A DNA stretch of 10,099 bases from Neptuniibacter sp. (GTDB taxonomy: Bacteria > Pseudomonadota > Gammaproteobacteria > Pseudomonadales > Balneatricaceae), in contig JAIBDV010000074.1 of the NCBI GenBank assembly GCA_024686055.1, positions 1 through 10,099 of the forward strand, in the 5' to 3' direction. Below, one piece after another: positions 1 through 5,559 of the stretch. The position numbers were made by a program, and so were the translations under genes. The notes beneath the pieces are model-generated. The model worked only from the letters and a program-made list of their open reading frames with translations, was not told the origin of the DNA and searched no databases. Position 1 is the stretch's first letter, and each line of letters opens with the position of its first letter.

Positions 1-1
1 G

Positions 2-373
2 CACGCGACCGGTATTGCGCTGTGGGTGAACAGCGAAGCCGAGCTGGATGCCGTAACCGCCGTGTCTGGTAGTGGTCCGGCCTATTACTTCCTGGTGATG
101 GAAGCGATGATTGAAGCGGGCATGAAGCTGGGACTGTCGGAAGACGTCGCGACCCAGCTGACGCTGCAGACGGCTCAGGGTGCTGCAACCATGGCAGCAG
201 CAAGCGAGTTTCCTCCGGCGGAACTGCGCCGCCGGGTGACCTCACCCAATGGCACTACAGAGCGGGCAATCAACAGCTATGAAGACGCCGGGCTACGCCA
301 GATCTTTATGGATGGCATGCAGGCCTGTAGCGACCGTTCTGAAGAACTGGGCCGTGAACTGGGCGACGGCTGA
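2..373 (+). CDS. proC: Pyrroline-5-carboxylate reductase, C-terminal part (left edge truncated)
   Basis: ProC reduces 1-pyrroline-5-carboxylate to L-proline with NAD(P)H, the last step of proline synthesis in the cytosol. The reading frame is open from base 2, so the window holds only the last 123 residues of a protein that is usually about 270 residues. The N-terminal Rossmann domain lies outside. The visible part is the helical dimerisation and active-site domain. It shows the family stretch AVTAVSGSGPAYYF, an Ala-rich helix (TLQTAQGAATMAAAS) and the substrate-loop signature RVTSPNGTTERAI, where many homologues have PGGTT. An internal GTG at position 26 is not the true start. In Pseudomonas-type genomes proC precedes yggT, as here. 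The C-terminal end (ELGRELGDG) looks normal for the family. Confidence 0.95.
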   Translation, partial: HATGIALWVNSEAELDAVTAVSGSGPAYYFLVMEAMIEAGMKLGLSEDVATQLTLQTAQGAATMAAASEFPPAELRRRVTSPNGTTERAINSYEDAGLRQIFMDGMQACSDRSEELGRELGDG

Positions 374-381
374 CCTTTTTT
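351..381 (+). terminator. Weak intrinsic terminator candidate at the end of proC
   Basis: A 5-bp stem (GCCGT 351-355 with ACGGC 366-370, 10-nt loop) overlaps the last proC codons. It is followed, after the five bases TGACC, by a run of six T (376-381). The short stem and the gap before the T-run make this weak. If active it would only partly separate proC from yggT. Confidence 0.25.
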
Positions 382-467
382 GTAAACCGGATTGGCAGCC
401 AGCGGTATAAAATATCGCCGGTTGCCTCTATACTTTTCGCAAATCAAGCGCTTATACAGGATGTCAT

Positions 468-1019
468 ATGGGACAGGATCCGATCTCCCTGATCATCAAT
501 ACATTCGGCAGTCTTTACGCCTTTCTGGTGATCATGCGGTTCTTGCTGCAGCTGTCACAGGCCGACTACTACAATCCGATTTCCCAGGCGGTGGTACGTG
601 CCACGGCATTGCCGATGGCGCCGCTGCAGAAAGTACTGCCGCGCATGGGCCGCTGGGATCTGTCAGCACTGCTGCTGGCGGTGCTGGTGAAATTCGCCAC
701 GTTTATACTGCTGGTACTGGCGTCCTCTAATCAGGGCTTCCCTGATATGGTGGCACTGGCACTGGTGTCAGTACTGGGCGTAGTGGATATGATCCTCACC
801 GTGTATTTCTGGGCGGTGCTGGGCAGTGTGATTATCAGCTGGGTTGCTCCTGGCAGCTATCACCCTGCACCCCAATTACTATTGCAGCTGACTGAACCGC
901 TGTTTGCGCTGGTGCGTAAGGTGATTCCACCACTGGGTGGGCTGGATCTGTCGCCGATTGTTATCTTCCTGGCGATCCAGATTATCCAGGCACAGCTGAG
1001 TATGCTGGCACCGTTTTGA
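468..1019 (+). CDS. yggT: YggT family integral membrane protein
   Basis: The predicted inner-membrane protein has 183 residues and two YGGT repeats. Hydrophobic segments lie at about residues 8-30, 64-86, 93-127 (long, possibly a pair) and 160-180. Each repeat carries the amphipathic family signature: NPISQAVVRATALPMAPLQK (36-55) followed by LPRMGRWDLSALLL, and PAPQLLLQLTEPLFALVRK (134-151) followed by IPPLGGLDLSPIV. The function is not established. Relatives are encoded beside proC/yggS in gammaproteobacteria and have been linked to osmotic or ion stress and, in plastids and Gram-positives, to membrane or division processes. The start is the ATG at 468, with CAGGA a few bases upstream. The 3' end overlaps the next gene by 4 nt (TTGA), which implies translational coupling. 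Double-domain length is typical for the proteobacterial form. Confidence 0.9.
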   Translation: MGQDPISLIINTFGSLYAFLVIMRFLLQLSQADYYNPISQAVVRATALPMAPLQKVLPRMGRWDLSALLLAVLVKFATFILLVLASSNQGFPDMVALALVSVLGVVDMILTVYFWAVLGSVIISWVAPGSYHPAPQLLLQLTEPLFALVRKVIPPLGGLDLSPIVIFLAIQIIQAQLSMLAPF

Positions 1020-1306
1020 GTTATTACCGCTGGCAGGCTGAAGACCTGCTGCTAAGTTGTCACCTGCAGCCCAAGGCCTCCAAAGATGAGTTCTGTGGCC
1101 TGCACGGTGACAGCCTGAAAATACGCATTACCGCACCGCCTGTTGACGGCAAAGCCAATGCGCATCTGATCAAATTTCTGGCCAGACAGTTTGGTGTTGC
1201 CAAAGGCGCGATCACCATCGTCAGTGGCGAACTGGGACGACAGAAGCGGATCAGAATCGCGGCACCTGGCCGTCTGCCCGAGGCGTTAACCCTGGAGCGA
1301 GATTGA
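1016..1306 (+). CDS. yggU: DUF167 / YggU family small protein
   Basis: This 96-residue cytosolic protein belongs to the DUF167 (YggU) family. The core is LQPKASKDEF (about 17-26), then LKIRITAPPVDGKANAHLI (about 34-52, the family signature) and FLARQFGVAKGAITIVSGELGRQKRI. Its length matches the E. coli homologue. The biochemical role is unknown. The fold is a small alpha/beta domain. The start is a TTG at 1016 inside the yggT stop region (TTGA overlap), so its translation probably depends on ribosomes finishing yggT. No better in-frame ATG exists near the N-terminus, and starting later would remove the first beta strand. The yggT-yggU pairing supports the assignment. About 115 bp without a gene follow before metX. 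Confidence 0.88.
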   Translation: MSYYRWQAEDLLLSCHLQPKASKDEFCGLHGDSLKIRITAPPVDGKANAHLIKFLARQFGVAKGAITIVSGELGRQKRIRIAAPGRLPEALTLERD

Positions 1307-1421
1307 CGTGTTTGATTTTGACCTGCTGTTACAGCCCTGTCCGTTACTGTTTTACGAAATGTGATGCTCGACGCGCATAACTGTTAACTTTTTTGTCTTA
1401 CTGTTTTGTCGAGTATGTCTG
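1307..1421 (+). promoter_or_regulatory. metX upstream leader with direct and inverted repeats
   Basis: This 115-bp gap should carry the metX promoter, but I see no strong -35/-10 pair. It contains a 10-bp direct repeat TTACTGTTTT (1344-1353 and 1398-1407, 54 bp apart). It also contains an inverted pair CTCGAC (1367-1372) / GTCGAG (1408-1413), whose right arm ends eight bases before the metX ATG, and a T-rich stretch at 1388-1395. A seven-codon reading frame (ATG at 1364, stop TAA at 1385-1387, encoding MLDAHNC) lies inside. Whether these elements regulate metX is unknown. No known SAM or methionine riboswitch is recognisable. Confidence 0.35.
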
Positions 1422-2591
1422 ATGTCTCACGAATTCCCTGCCGACTCGGTTGGCCTTGTTCAGCCGCAAACCCTGCATTTTGATCAACCGCTGGCGCTGG
1501 CCTGTGGCCGCACGCTTAACTGTTATGATCTGGTGATCGAAACCTACGGTACCCTCAATGCTGATCGTTCTAATGCGATCCTGATCTGTCATGCTCTGTC
1601 GGGCCACCACCACGTTGCCGGTTATCACACTGCTGATGATAAAAAGCCTGGCTGGTGGGACAGTGCGATTGGCCCGGGCAAGCCGATTGATACCAACAAG
1701 TTCTTTGTCATCGGGCTGAATAACCTGGGTGGCTGTCATGGTTCCACCGGGCCGGGCAGCACCAACCCGGACACGGGTAAGCCTTACGGTCCGGACTTTC
1801 CGATTGTGACGGTCCAGGACTGGGTTAACAGTCAGGTGCGACTGGCGGACCATTTTGGCATTGACCAGTGGGCGGCGATTGTTGGTGGCAGCCTGGGCGG
1901 GATGCAGGCGCTACAGTGGTCGATCGATTTTCCTGAGCGGCTGCGTCACTGTCTGGTAATTGCCTCTGCGCCTAAACTGTCGGCGCAGAATATCGCCTTT
2001 AACGAAGTGGCTCGCCAGGCAATCAGCCGGGATATAGAGTTCCATGACGGGCACTACTACGGTGAAGACACGGTGCCACGCACTGGCTTGATGCTGGCGC
2101 GGATGCTGGGCCATATTACCTACCTGTCGGCCGACGGTATGCGAGAGAAGTTTGGCCGTGAACTGCGCTCTGGCAATCTCAGCTTCGACTTTACCCCGCA
2201 ATTTGAGGTCGAGTCCTACCTGCGCTATCAGGGCGAGCGGTTCTCCACCGAGTTTGATGCCAACACTTATCTGTTGATGACCAAAGCGCTGGATTACTAT
2301 GACCCGGCCGCCGAGTACGGTGATTGTCTGGCCACCGCGGTGGCCCAGACCCGCTGTAAATTTTTTGTCGCCGCGTTTACCACCGACTGGCGCTTTGCAC
2401 CGGAGCGTTCGCGGGAGATCGTTGATGCCTTGATCGACGCAGGCAAGAAGGTCAGTTACGCCGAAATCGCCGCGGATCATGGCCACGATGCGTTTCTGAT
2501 TCCAATTCCCCGCTATATGGAAGTGTTCCGCGCTTACATGACGCAGGTGGATGCTGATGTTCCTGCGCTGACCACCGGGGAGGGTAACTGA
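1422..2591 (+). CDS. metX: Homoserine O-acyltransferase MetX (alpha/beta hydrolase fold)
   Basis: MetX acylates the hydroxyl of L-homoserine, the first committed step of methionine synthesis, using acetyl-CoA or, in many gammaproteobacterial MetX enzymes, succinyl-CoA. The protein has 389 residues, normal for the family. Visible landmarks are ICHALSGHHHVAGY (55-68), GWWDSAIGPGKPIDT (77-91), NNLGGCHGSTGP (100-111), the nucleophile elbow VGGSLGGMQALQW with S157, the acid in TTDWRF (D322) and the catalytic His in DHGHDAFL (H355). The DWRF context, rather than DWLF/DWLY, hints at succinyl-CoA use, but that is inference. The ATG at 1422 is chosen because the ATG at 1415 is out of frame. The upstream ribosome site is poor. 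The stop is one base before metW, so the two genes form a translationally linked pair. Confidence 0.96.
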   Translation: MSHEFPADSVGLVQPQTLHFDQPLALACGRTLNCYDLVIETYGTLNADRSNAILICHALSGHHHVAGYHTADDKKPGWWDSAIGPGKPIDTNKFFVIGLNNLGGCHGSTGPGSTNPDTGKPYGPDFPIVTVQDWVNSQVRLADHFGIDQWAAIVGGSLGGMQALQWSIDFPERLRHCLVIASAPKLSAQNIAFNEVARQAISRDIEFHDGHYYGEDTVPRTGLMLARMLGHITYLSADGMREKFGRELRSGNLSFDFTPQFEVESYLRYQGERFSTEFDANTYLLMTKALDYYDPAAEYGDCLATAVAQTRCKFFVAAFTTDWRFAPERSREIVDALIDAGKKVSYAEIAADHGHDAFLIPIPRYMEVFRAYMTQVDADVPALTTGEGN

Positions 2592-2592
2592 G

Positions 2593-3183
2593 ATGCGGGC
2601 TGATCTGGAAATTATTGATGAATGGGTAAAGCCGGGTAGCCGGGTGCTGGATCTGGGCTGTGGCGAGGGCGAGCTGCTGCAGCATCTGATGCTGAACAAG
2701 GCTGTGACCGGCTATGGGCTGGAGATCAATCCGGGCAATATTACTGCCTGCCTGGAGAAGGGCGTGTCGGTGATCGAGAAGAACATCGACGATGGCCTGG
2801 CCACGCTGCGTGACAACAGCTTTGACACGGTGATTATGACCCAGGCGCTGCAGGTAATGGAGCGGCCGGACCTGATTGTTGATGAGATGCTGCGGATCGG
2901 TAAAGAGTGCATCGTCACCTTCCCCAACTTCGGCCACTGGCGGGCACGGGGCTATCTGGCCTTTCGTGGCAAGATGCCGGTGTCGAAATTCCTGCCCTAT
3001 ACTTGGTACAACACGCCGAACATTCACTTCTGTACCTTCAAGGATTTCGAGCGCCTCTGTGTCCAGCGAAATATCTACATTCAGGACCGTACTGTCGTGG
3101 ATCACTCGCACCGTGATCATTGGTGGACCCGCCTGTGGCCCAATATGCTGGGCGAGATCGCCATCTACCGTATAACTCGATAA
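2593..3183 (+). CDS. metW: Methionine biosynthesis protein MetW (SAM-dependent methyltransferase fold)
   Basis: MetW is a small class I methyltransferase-fold protein of 196 residues that is almost always encoded directly after metX in beta- and gammaproteobacteria. It is needed for, or stimulates, the MetX step. A methyl-transfer reaction of its own is not well defined. The SAM-binding motif I is VLDLGCGEGELL (18-29), an acidic strand-2 end is GYGLEIN (E44), and motif II is FDTVIMTQALQVME (77-90). The family-specific block TFPNFGHWRARGYLAFRGKM (109-128) is followed by LPYTWYNTPNIHFCTFKDFE. It starts at ATG 2593, one base after the metX stop, with the purine-rich GGGGAGGG at the end of metX as its ribosome site. 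It is therefore co-translated with metX. The order metX-metW-DUF4426 is conserved in Pseudomonas. Confidence 0.95.
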   Translation: MRADLEIIDEWVKPGSRVLDLGCGEGELLQHLMLNKAVTGYGLEINPGNITACLEKGVSVIEKNIDDGLATLRDNSFDTVIMTQALQVMERPDLIVDEMLRIGKECIVTFPNFGHWRARGYLAFRGKMPVSKFLPYTWYNTPNIHFCTFKDFERLCVQRNIYIQDRTVVDHSHRDHWWTRLWPNMLGEIAIYRITR

Positions 3184-3199
3184 GGATCAGGACTGCTTT

Positions 3200-3655
3200 A
3201 TGACCATTTCTATACGACGTACCGGCCAGACCCTGCTGGCCAGCCTTGCTCTGGCGCTGAGCTGTGCCGCCAGTGCCGCCCAGTTTGTTGAATACGACAA
3301 CTACGAAATCCACTACAACGCCTTTAACAGCAGCTTTGTAAAACCGGAGATCGCTCAGCAGAACAACCTGATTCGTGGTAAACGGCGGGCGCTGGTCAAT
3401 GTCTCGGTGCTGAAAAAGCAGGACGATGGCTCACTGAAGGCCGTCAATGCGCTGGTGTCAGGCAAGGCAACTAACCTGATCAGTCAGGAGCAGCAGATGA
3501 AGTTCAATAAGATCGACGAAGGCAAAGCGATCTACTACATCGGCTCTTTTGGCTTTACCGATGCTCAGGTCATGCGTATTGCGCTGGATATTCAGCCTGA
3601 TCCGAACAAGCCCGCCTATACCATCAACTTTGAACAGAAATTCTACATGGACTGA
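3200..3655 (+). CDS. DUF4426 family secreted protein
   Basis: The predicted exported protein has 151 residues. Residues 1-27 form a signal peptide: basic ISIRR, a hydrophobic TLLASLALALS core, then ASAA before QF, with cleavage probably near residue 27. The Cys at 22 does not sit in a proper lipobox, so a soluble periplasmic product is more likely than a lipoprotein. The mature part (about 124 residues) looks beta-rich, with YEIHYNAFNSSFVKPEIAQQ (36-55), RALVNVSVLKK and a C-terminal YTINFEQKFYMD, as in DUF4426. The function is unknown. The position directly after metW (16-bp gap) matches Pseudomonas-type genomes and suggests co-transcription with metXW. The start is the ATG at 3200, with AGGA seven bases upstream. 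A strong terminator lies about 20 bp beyond the stop. Confidence 0.85.
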   Translation: MTISIRRTGQTLLASLALALSCAASAAQFVEYDNYEIHYNAFNSSFVKPEIAQQNNLIRGKRRALVNVSVLKKQDDGSLKAVNALVSGKATNLISQEQQMKFNKIDEGKAIYYIGSFGFTDAQVMRIALDIQPDPNKPAYTINFEQKFYMD

Positions 3656-3676
3656 GGCCCGATGGGCTTCTGAACG

Positions 3677-3707
3677 CGCCGCTGCCAATCGTTGTCAGCG
3701 GCGTTTT
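3677..3707 (+). terminator. Rho-independent terminator after the metX-metW-DUF4426 group
   Basis: An 8-bp GC-rich stem, CGCCGCTG (3677-3684) with CAGCGGCG (3696-3703), is immediately followed by TTTT and then CGTTT. A one-base mismatch above the stem is followed by three more pairs (CAA/TTG) closing a TCG loop. Placement 21 bp after the DUF4426 stop fits the end of the transcript that contains metXW. rdgB begins only 38 bp later, so it needs its own promoter or readthrough. Confidence 0.75.
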
Positions 3708-3745
3708 CGTTTATGCTGTGGCGATCTGAAACAGGTGAGAAAAAG

Positions 3746-4348
3746 ATGATTAACAGGATTGTTCTGGCCAGTGGCAACAAGGGGAAATTGCGTGAGTTCA
3801 GCCAGGTGCTGGGCCAGTGGCATATCGAGGTGCTGCCGCAGTCTGAATTTGATGTCAGCGATGCCGATGAAACTGGCCTCAGCTTTGTCGAAAATGCCAT
3901 CCTCAAAGCCCGTCATGCGGCACAGCTGACTGGCCTGCCTGCGCTGGCGGATGACTCCGGGCTGGAAGTGGATGCCCTGCAGGGCGCACCAGGCATCTAT
4001 TCGGCGCGCTACAGCGGTGAAGGTGCCACCGATGCCAGCAACAACGCCAAACTGCTGGCGGCGCTGCAGGATGTGCCTGAGACGCAGCGTACGGCGCGTT
4101 TTCGCTGTGTGCTGGCGTTTATGCGCCACGCCGAAGACCCGACCCCACTGATCTGTCAGGGTGCCTGGGAGGGGGTCATTCTGCCAGAGAGTTGTGGTGA
4201 TAATGGTTTTGGCTATGACCCGCTGTTCCTGATCCCTGCACTGGGCAAGGCGTCAGCCCAGCTGGCACCAGAGCAGAAGAACCAGCTCAGCCATCGTGGC
4301 CAGGCGGTGAAAGAGCTGATCGCCCGCATTGAGCCTTACCTGAAGTAA
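3746..4348 (+). CDS. rdgB: dITP/XTP pyrophosphatase RdgB (HAM1 family)
   Basis: RdgB hydrolyses dITP, XTP and ITP to the monophosphate plus pyrophosphate, keeping deaminated purines out of DNA and RNA. From the ATG at 3746 it has 200 residues, close to the E. coli length of 197. Family landmarks are LASGNKGKLREF (7-18, triphosphate binding), E49-N50, ADDSGLEVDAL with D69 as catalytic acid (68-78), GAPGIYSARYSG (80-91), RFRCVLAF (118-125), GFGYDPLF (154-161, base recognition) and LSHRGQA (181-187). The frame opens further upstream to 3692, but that start lies inside the terminator hairpin. The ATG at 3746 has AGGTGAG seven bases away and begins exactly at the first strand. In Pseudomonas relatives rdgB is followed by hemW, as here. 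Confidence 0.95.
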   Translation: MINRIVLASGNKGKLREFSQVLGQWHIEVLPQSEFDVSDADETGLSFVENAILKARHAAQLTGLPALADDSGLEVDALQGAPGIYSARYSGEGATDASNNAKLLAALQDVPETQRTARFRCVLAFMRHAEDPTPLICQGAWEGVILPESCGDNGFGYDPLFLIPALGKASAQLAPEQKNQLSHRGQAVKELIARIEPYLK

Positions 4349-4371
4349 ACCTGCCTGTTCTGAACCAACCC

Positions 4372-4392
4372 GAGCGCCAGCCGTTGGCGCTC
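4372..4392 (+). other. Perfect 8-bp hairpin in the rdgB-hemW gap
   Basis: GAGCGCCA (4372-4379) pairs with TGGCGCTC (4385-4392) around a 5-nt loop. No T-run follows on either strand, so this is not a standard intrinsic terminator. It sits 24 nt upstream of the hemW GTG. It could protect the rdgB 3' end, cause partial termination, or affect hemW translation. Confidence 0.6.
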
Positions 4393-4415
4393 ACCACTCA
4401 AACGGTGTTGTAGTT

Positions 4416-5546
4416 GTGATTCCGCTGTCGCTTTATATCCATATTCCCTGGTGTGTACGCAAGTGCCCCTACTGTGATTTCAACTCCCATCAGGCCGGTG
4501 AGACCGTCCCGGAAGCGGGGTATATCGCCGCATTGATGGCTGATCTGGAACAGGAGTTGCTGCTGACTGATACCCGACAGTGCCAGTCGATTTTTATCGG
4601 TGGTGGTACACCGAGCCTGTTCTCGGCTGAAGCGATGCAGCAGATTCTGGATGGCGTGCGGGCGCGACTGAGTCTGGCGGATGATTGTGAAATCACCATG
4701 GAAGCCAATCCGGGTACGTTCGAGCAGGCCCGCTTTGCTGGTTTTCGGGCCGCGGGGGTTAATCGCCTGTCACTGGGGGTACAGAGTTTTGATGATAGCT
4801 GTCTGAGTGCGCTGGGCCGTATTCACAGTGCCGGAGATGCCCAGCTGGCGTTCGAGAAGGCCCGTGAGATTGGCTTCGATAATATCAATATCGACCTGAT
4901 GCATGGTCTGCCGGGACAGACTCAGGACCTGGCGCGGGGGGACTTGCTCAAAGCGATTGCACTGGCACCGGAGCATCTGTCCTGGTATCAGCTGACCATT
5001 GAGCCCAATACCGAATTCCATGCCCGGCCCCCGAGCCTGCCGGTGGATGAAACCCTGTGGGATATTCAGGAAATGGGCTGGCAGCTGCTGGCCAATGCGG
5101 GCTATCGCCAGTATGAAATTTCCGGCTATGCTCAGCCGGGCCGCCAGGCACGGCACAATCTGAACTACTGGCAGTTCGGCGACTATATCGGTATCGGCGC
5201 GGGGGCCCACGGCAAGGTGACCGGGCCTGGTGGTGAGGTGGTGCGGCGCTGGAAATTGCGCCAGCCCAAAGCCTATATGGCGGCGCTGGACAAAGTCAGT
5301 GGTGCTCAGGTGGTAGCGGCGGAAGATCTGCCGTTCGAATTTATGATGAACGTGCTGCGCCTGCATGCGGGGGTGCCCTGTGCCCTGTTCAGTGAACGCA
5401 CCGGGCTGCCGCTGGCGGTGATGGAACCACTGCTACAGCAGGCACGCCAGCGCGGTATGCTGATGGACGATCCGGATGTGCTGGCACCGACCCCGCAGGG
5501 TCGGCTGTTTCTCAATGATCTGCTGGAGATTTTCCTGGCCGGTTAA
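4416..5546 (+). CDS. hemW: HemW, radical SAM haem chaperone (HemN-like)
   Basis: HemW is a cytosolic radical SAM protein that binds haem and is thought to deliver it to respiratory enzymes. It was long annotated as oxygen-independent coproporphyrinogen III oxidase. The protein has 376 residues; E. coli HemW has 378. The 4Fe-4S motif is CVRKCPYCDF (C13, C17, C20). The position where HemN has its extra cysteine is Phe here, which favours HemW over true HemN. Other landmarks are FIGGGTPSLFS (60-70), EANPGTF (97-102), NRLSLGVQSFDD (116-127), NIDLMHGLPGQT (158-169), SWYQLTIEPNT (189-199), the HNLNYW motif (247-252) and a C-terminal helical region. The start is the GTG at 4416. It has no clear Shine-Dalgarno sequence, so expression may be low or coupled. 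It converges on a chemoreceptor gene 13 bp away. Confidence 0.95.
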   Translation: MIPLSLYIHIPWCVRKCPYCDFNSHQAGETVPEAGYIAALMADLEQELLLTDTRQCQSIFIGGGTPSLFSAEAMQQILDGVRARLSLADDCEITMEANPGTFEQARFAGFRAAGVNRLSLGVQSFDDSCLSALGRIHSAGDAQLAFEKAREIGFDNINIDLMHGLPGQTQDLARGDLLKAIALAPEHLSWYQLTIEPNTEFHARPPSLPVDETLWDIQEMGWQLLANAGYRQYEISGYAQPGRQARHNLNYWQFGDYIGIGAGAHGKVTGPGGEVVRRWKLRQPKAYMAALDKVSGAQVVAAEDLPFEFMMNVLRLHAGVPCALFSERTGLPLAVMEPLLQQARQRGMLMDDPDVLAPTPQGRLFLNDLLEIFLAG

Positions 5547-5553
5547 ACCGGCC
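5537..5553. other. GC-rich inverted repeat spanning the hemW stop, between convergent genes
   Basis: GGCCGG (5537-5542) pairs with CCGGCC (5548-5553) around TTAAA, which contains the hemW TAA stop. The symmetry extends by two more bases per arm. It lies between the stops of hemW and the facing chemoreceptor gene, where a shared terminator would be expected. Neither strand has a following T-run, so intrinsic activity would be weak. Confidence 0.45.
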
Positions 5554-5559
5554 GGGCGA

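Noticed and set aside
1415..1417. ATG seven bases before the metX start
   Set aside because: It is in a different frame from metX.
1911..2699. 262-codon open frame on the - strand
   Set aside because: It lies antisense to metX and metW, whose protein motifs are unmistakable. The translation is Arg/Gln-rich with no recognisable domain.
3200..3282. DUF4426 protein as a lipoprotein
   Set aside because: C22 is preceded by ALS rather than a lipobox, and a normal signal peptidase I site follows.
3692..3745. Upstream in-frame start for rdgB at 3692
   Set aside because: It lies inside the terminator hairpin, adds 18 residues absent from the family, and lacks a ribosome site. The ATG at 3746 has a good one.
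4770..5366. 198-codon open frame on the - strand inside hemW
   Set aside because: It is antisense to hemW with no domain-like pattern, and arises from the GC bias of the real gene.
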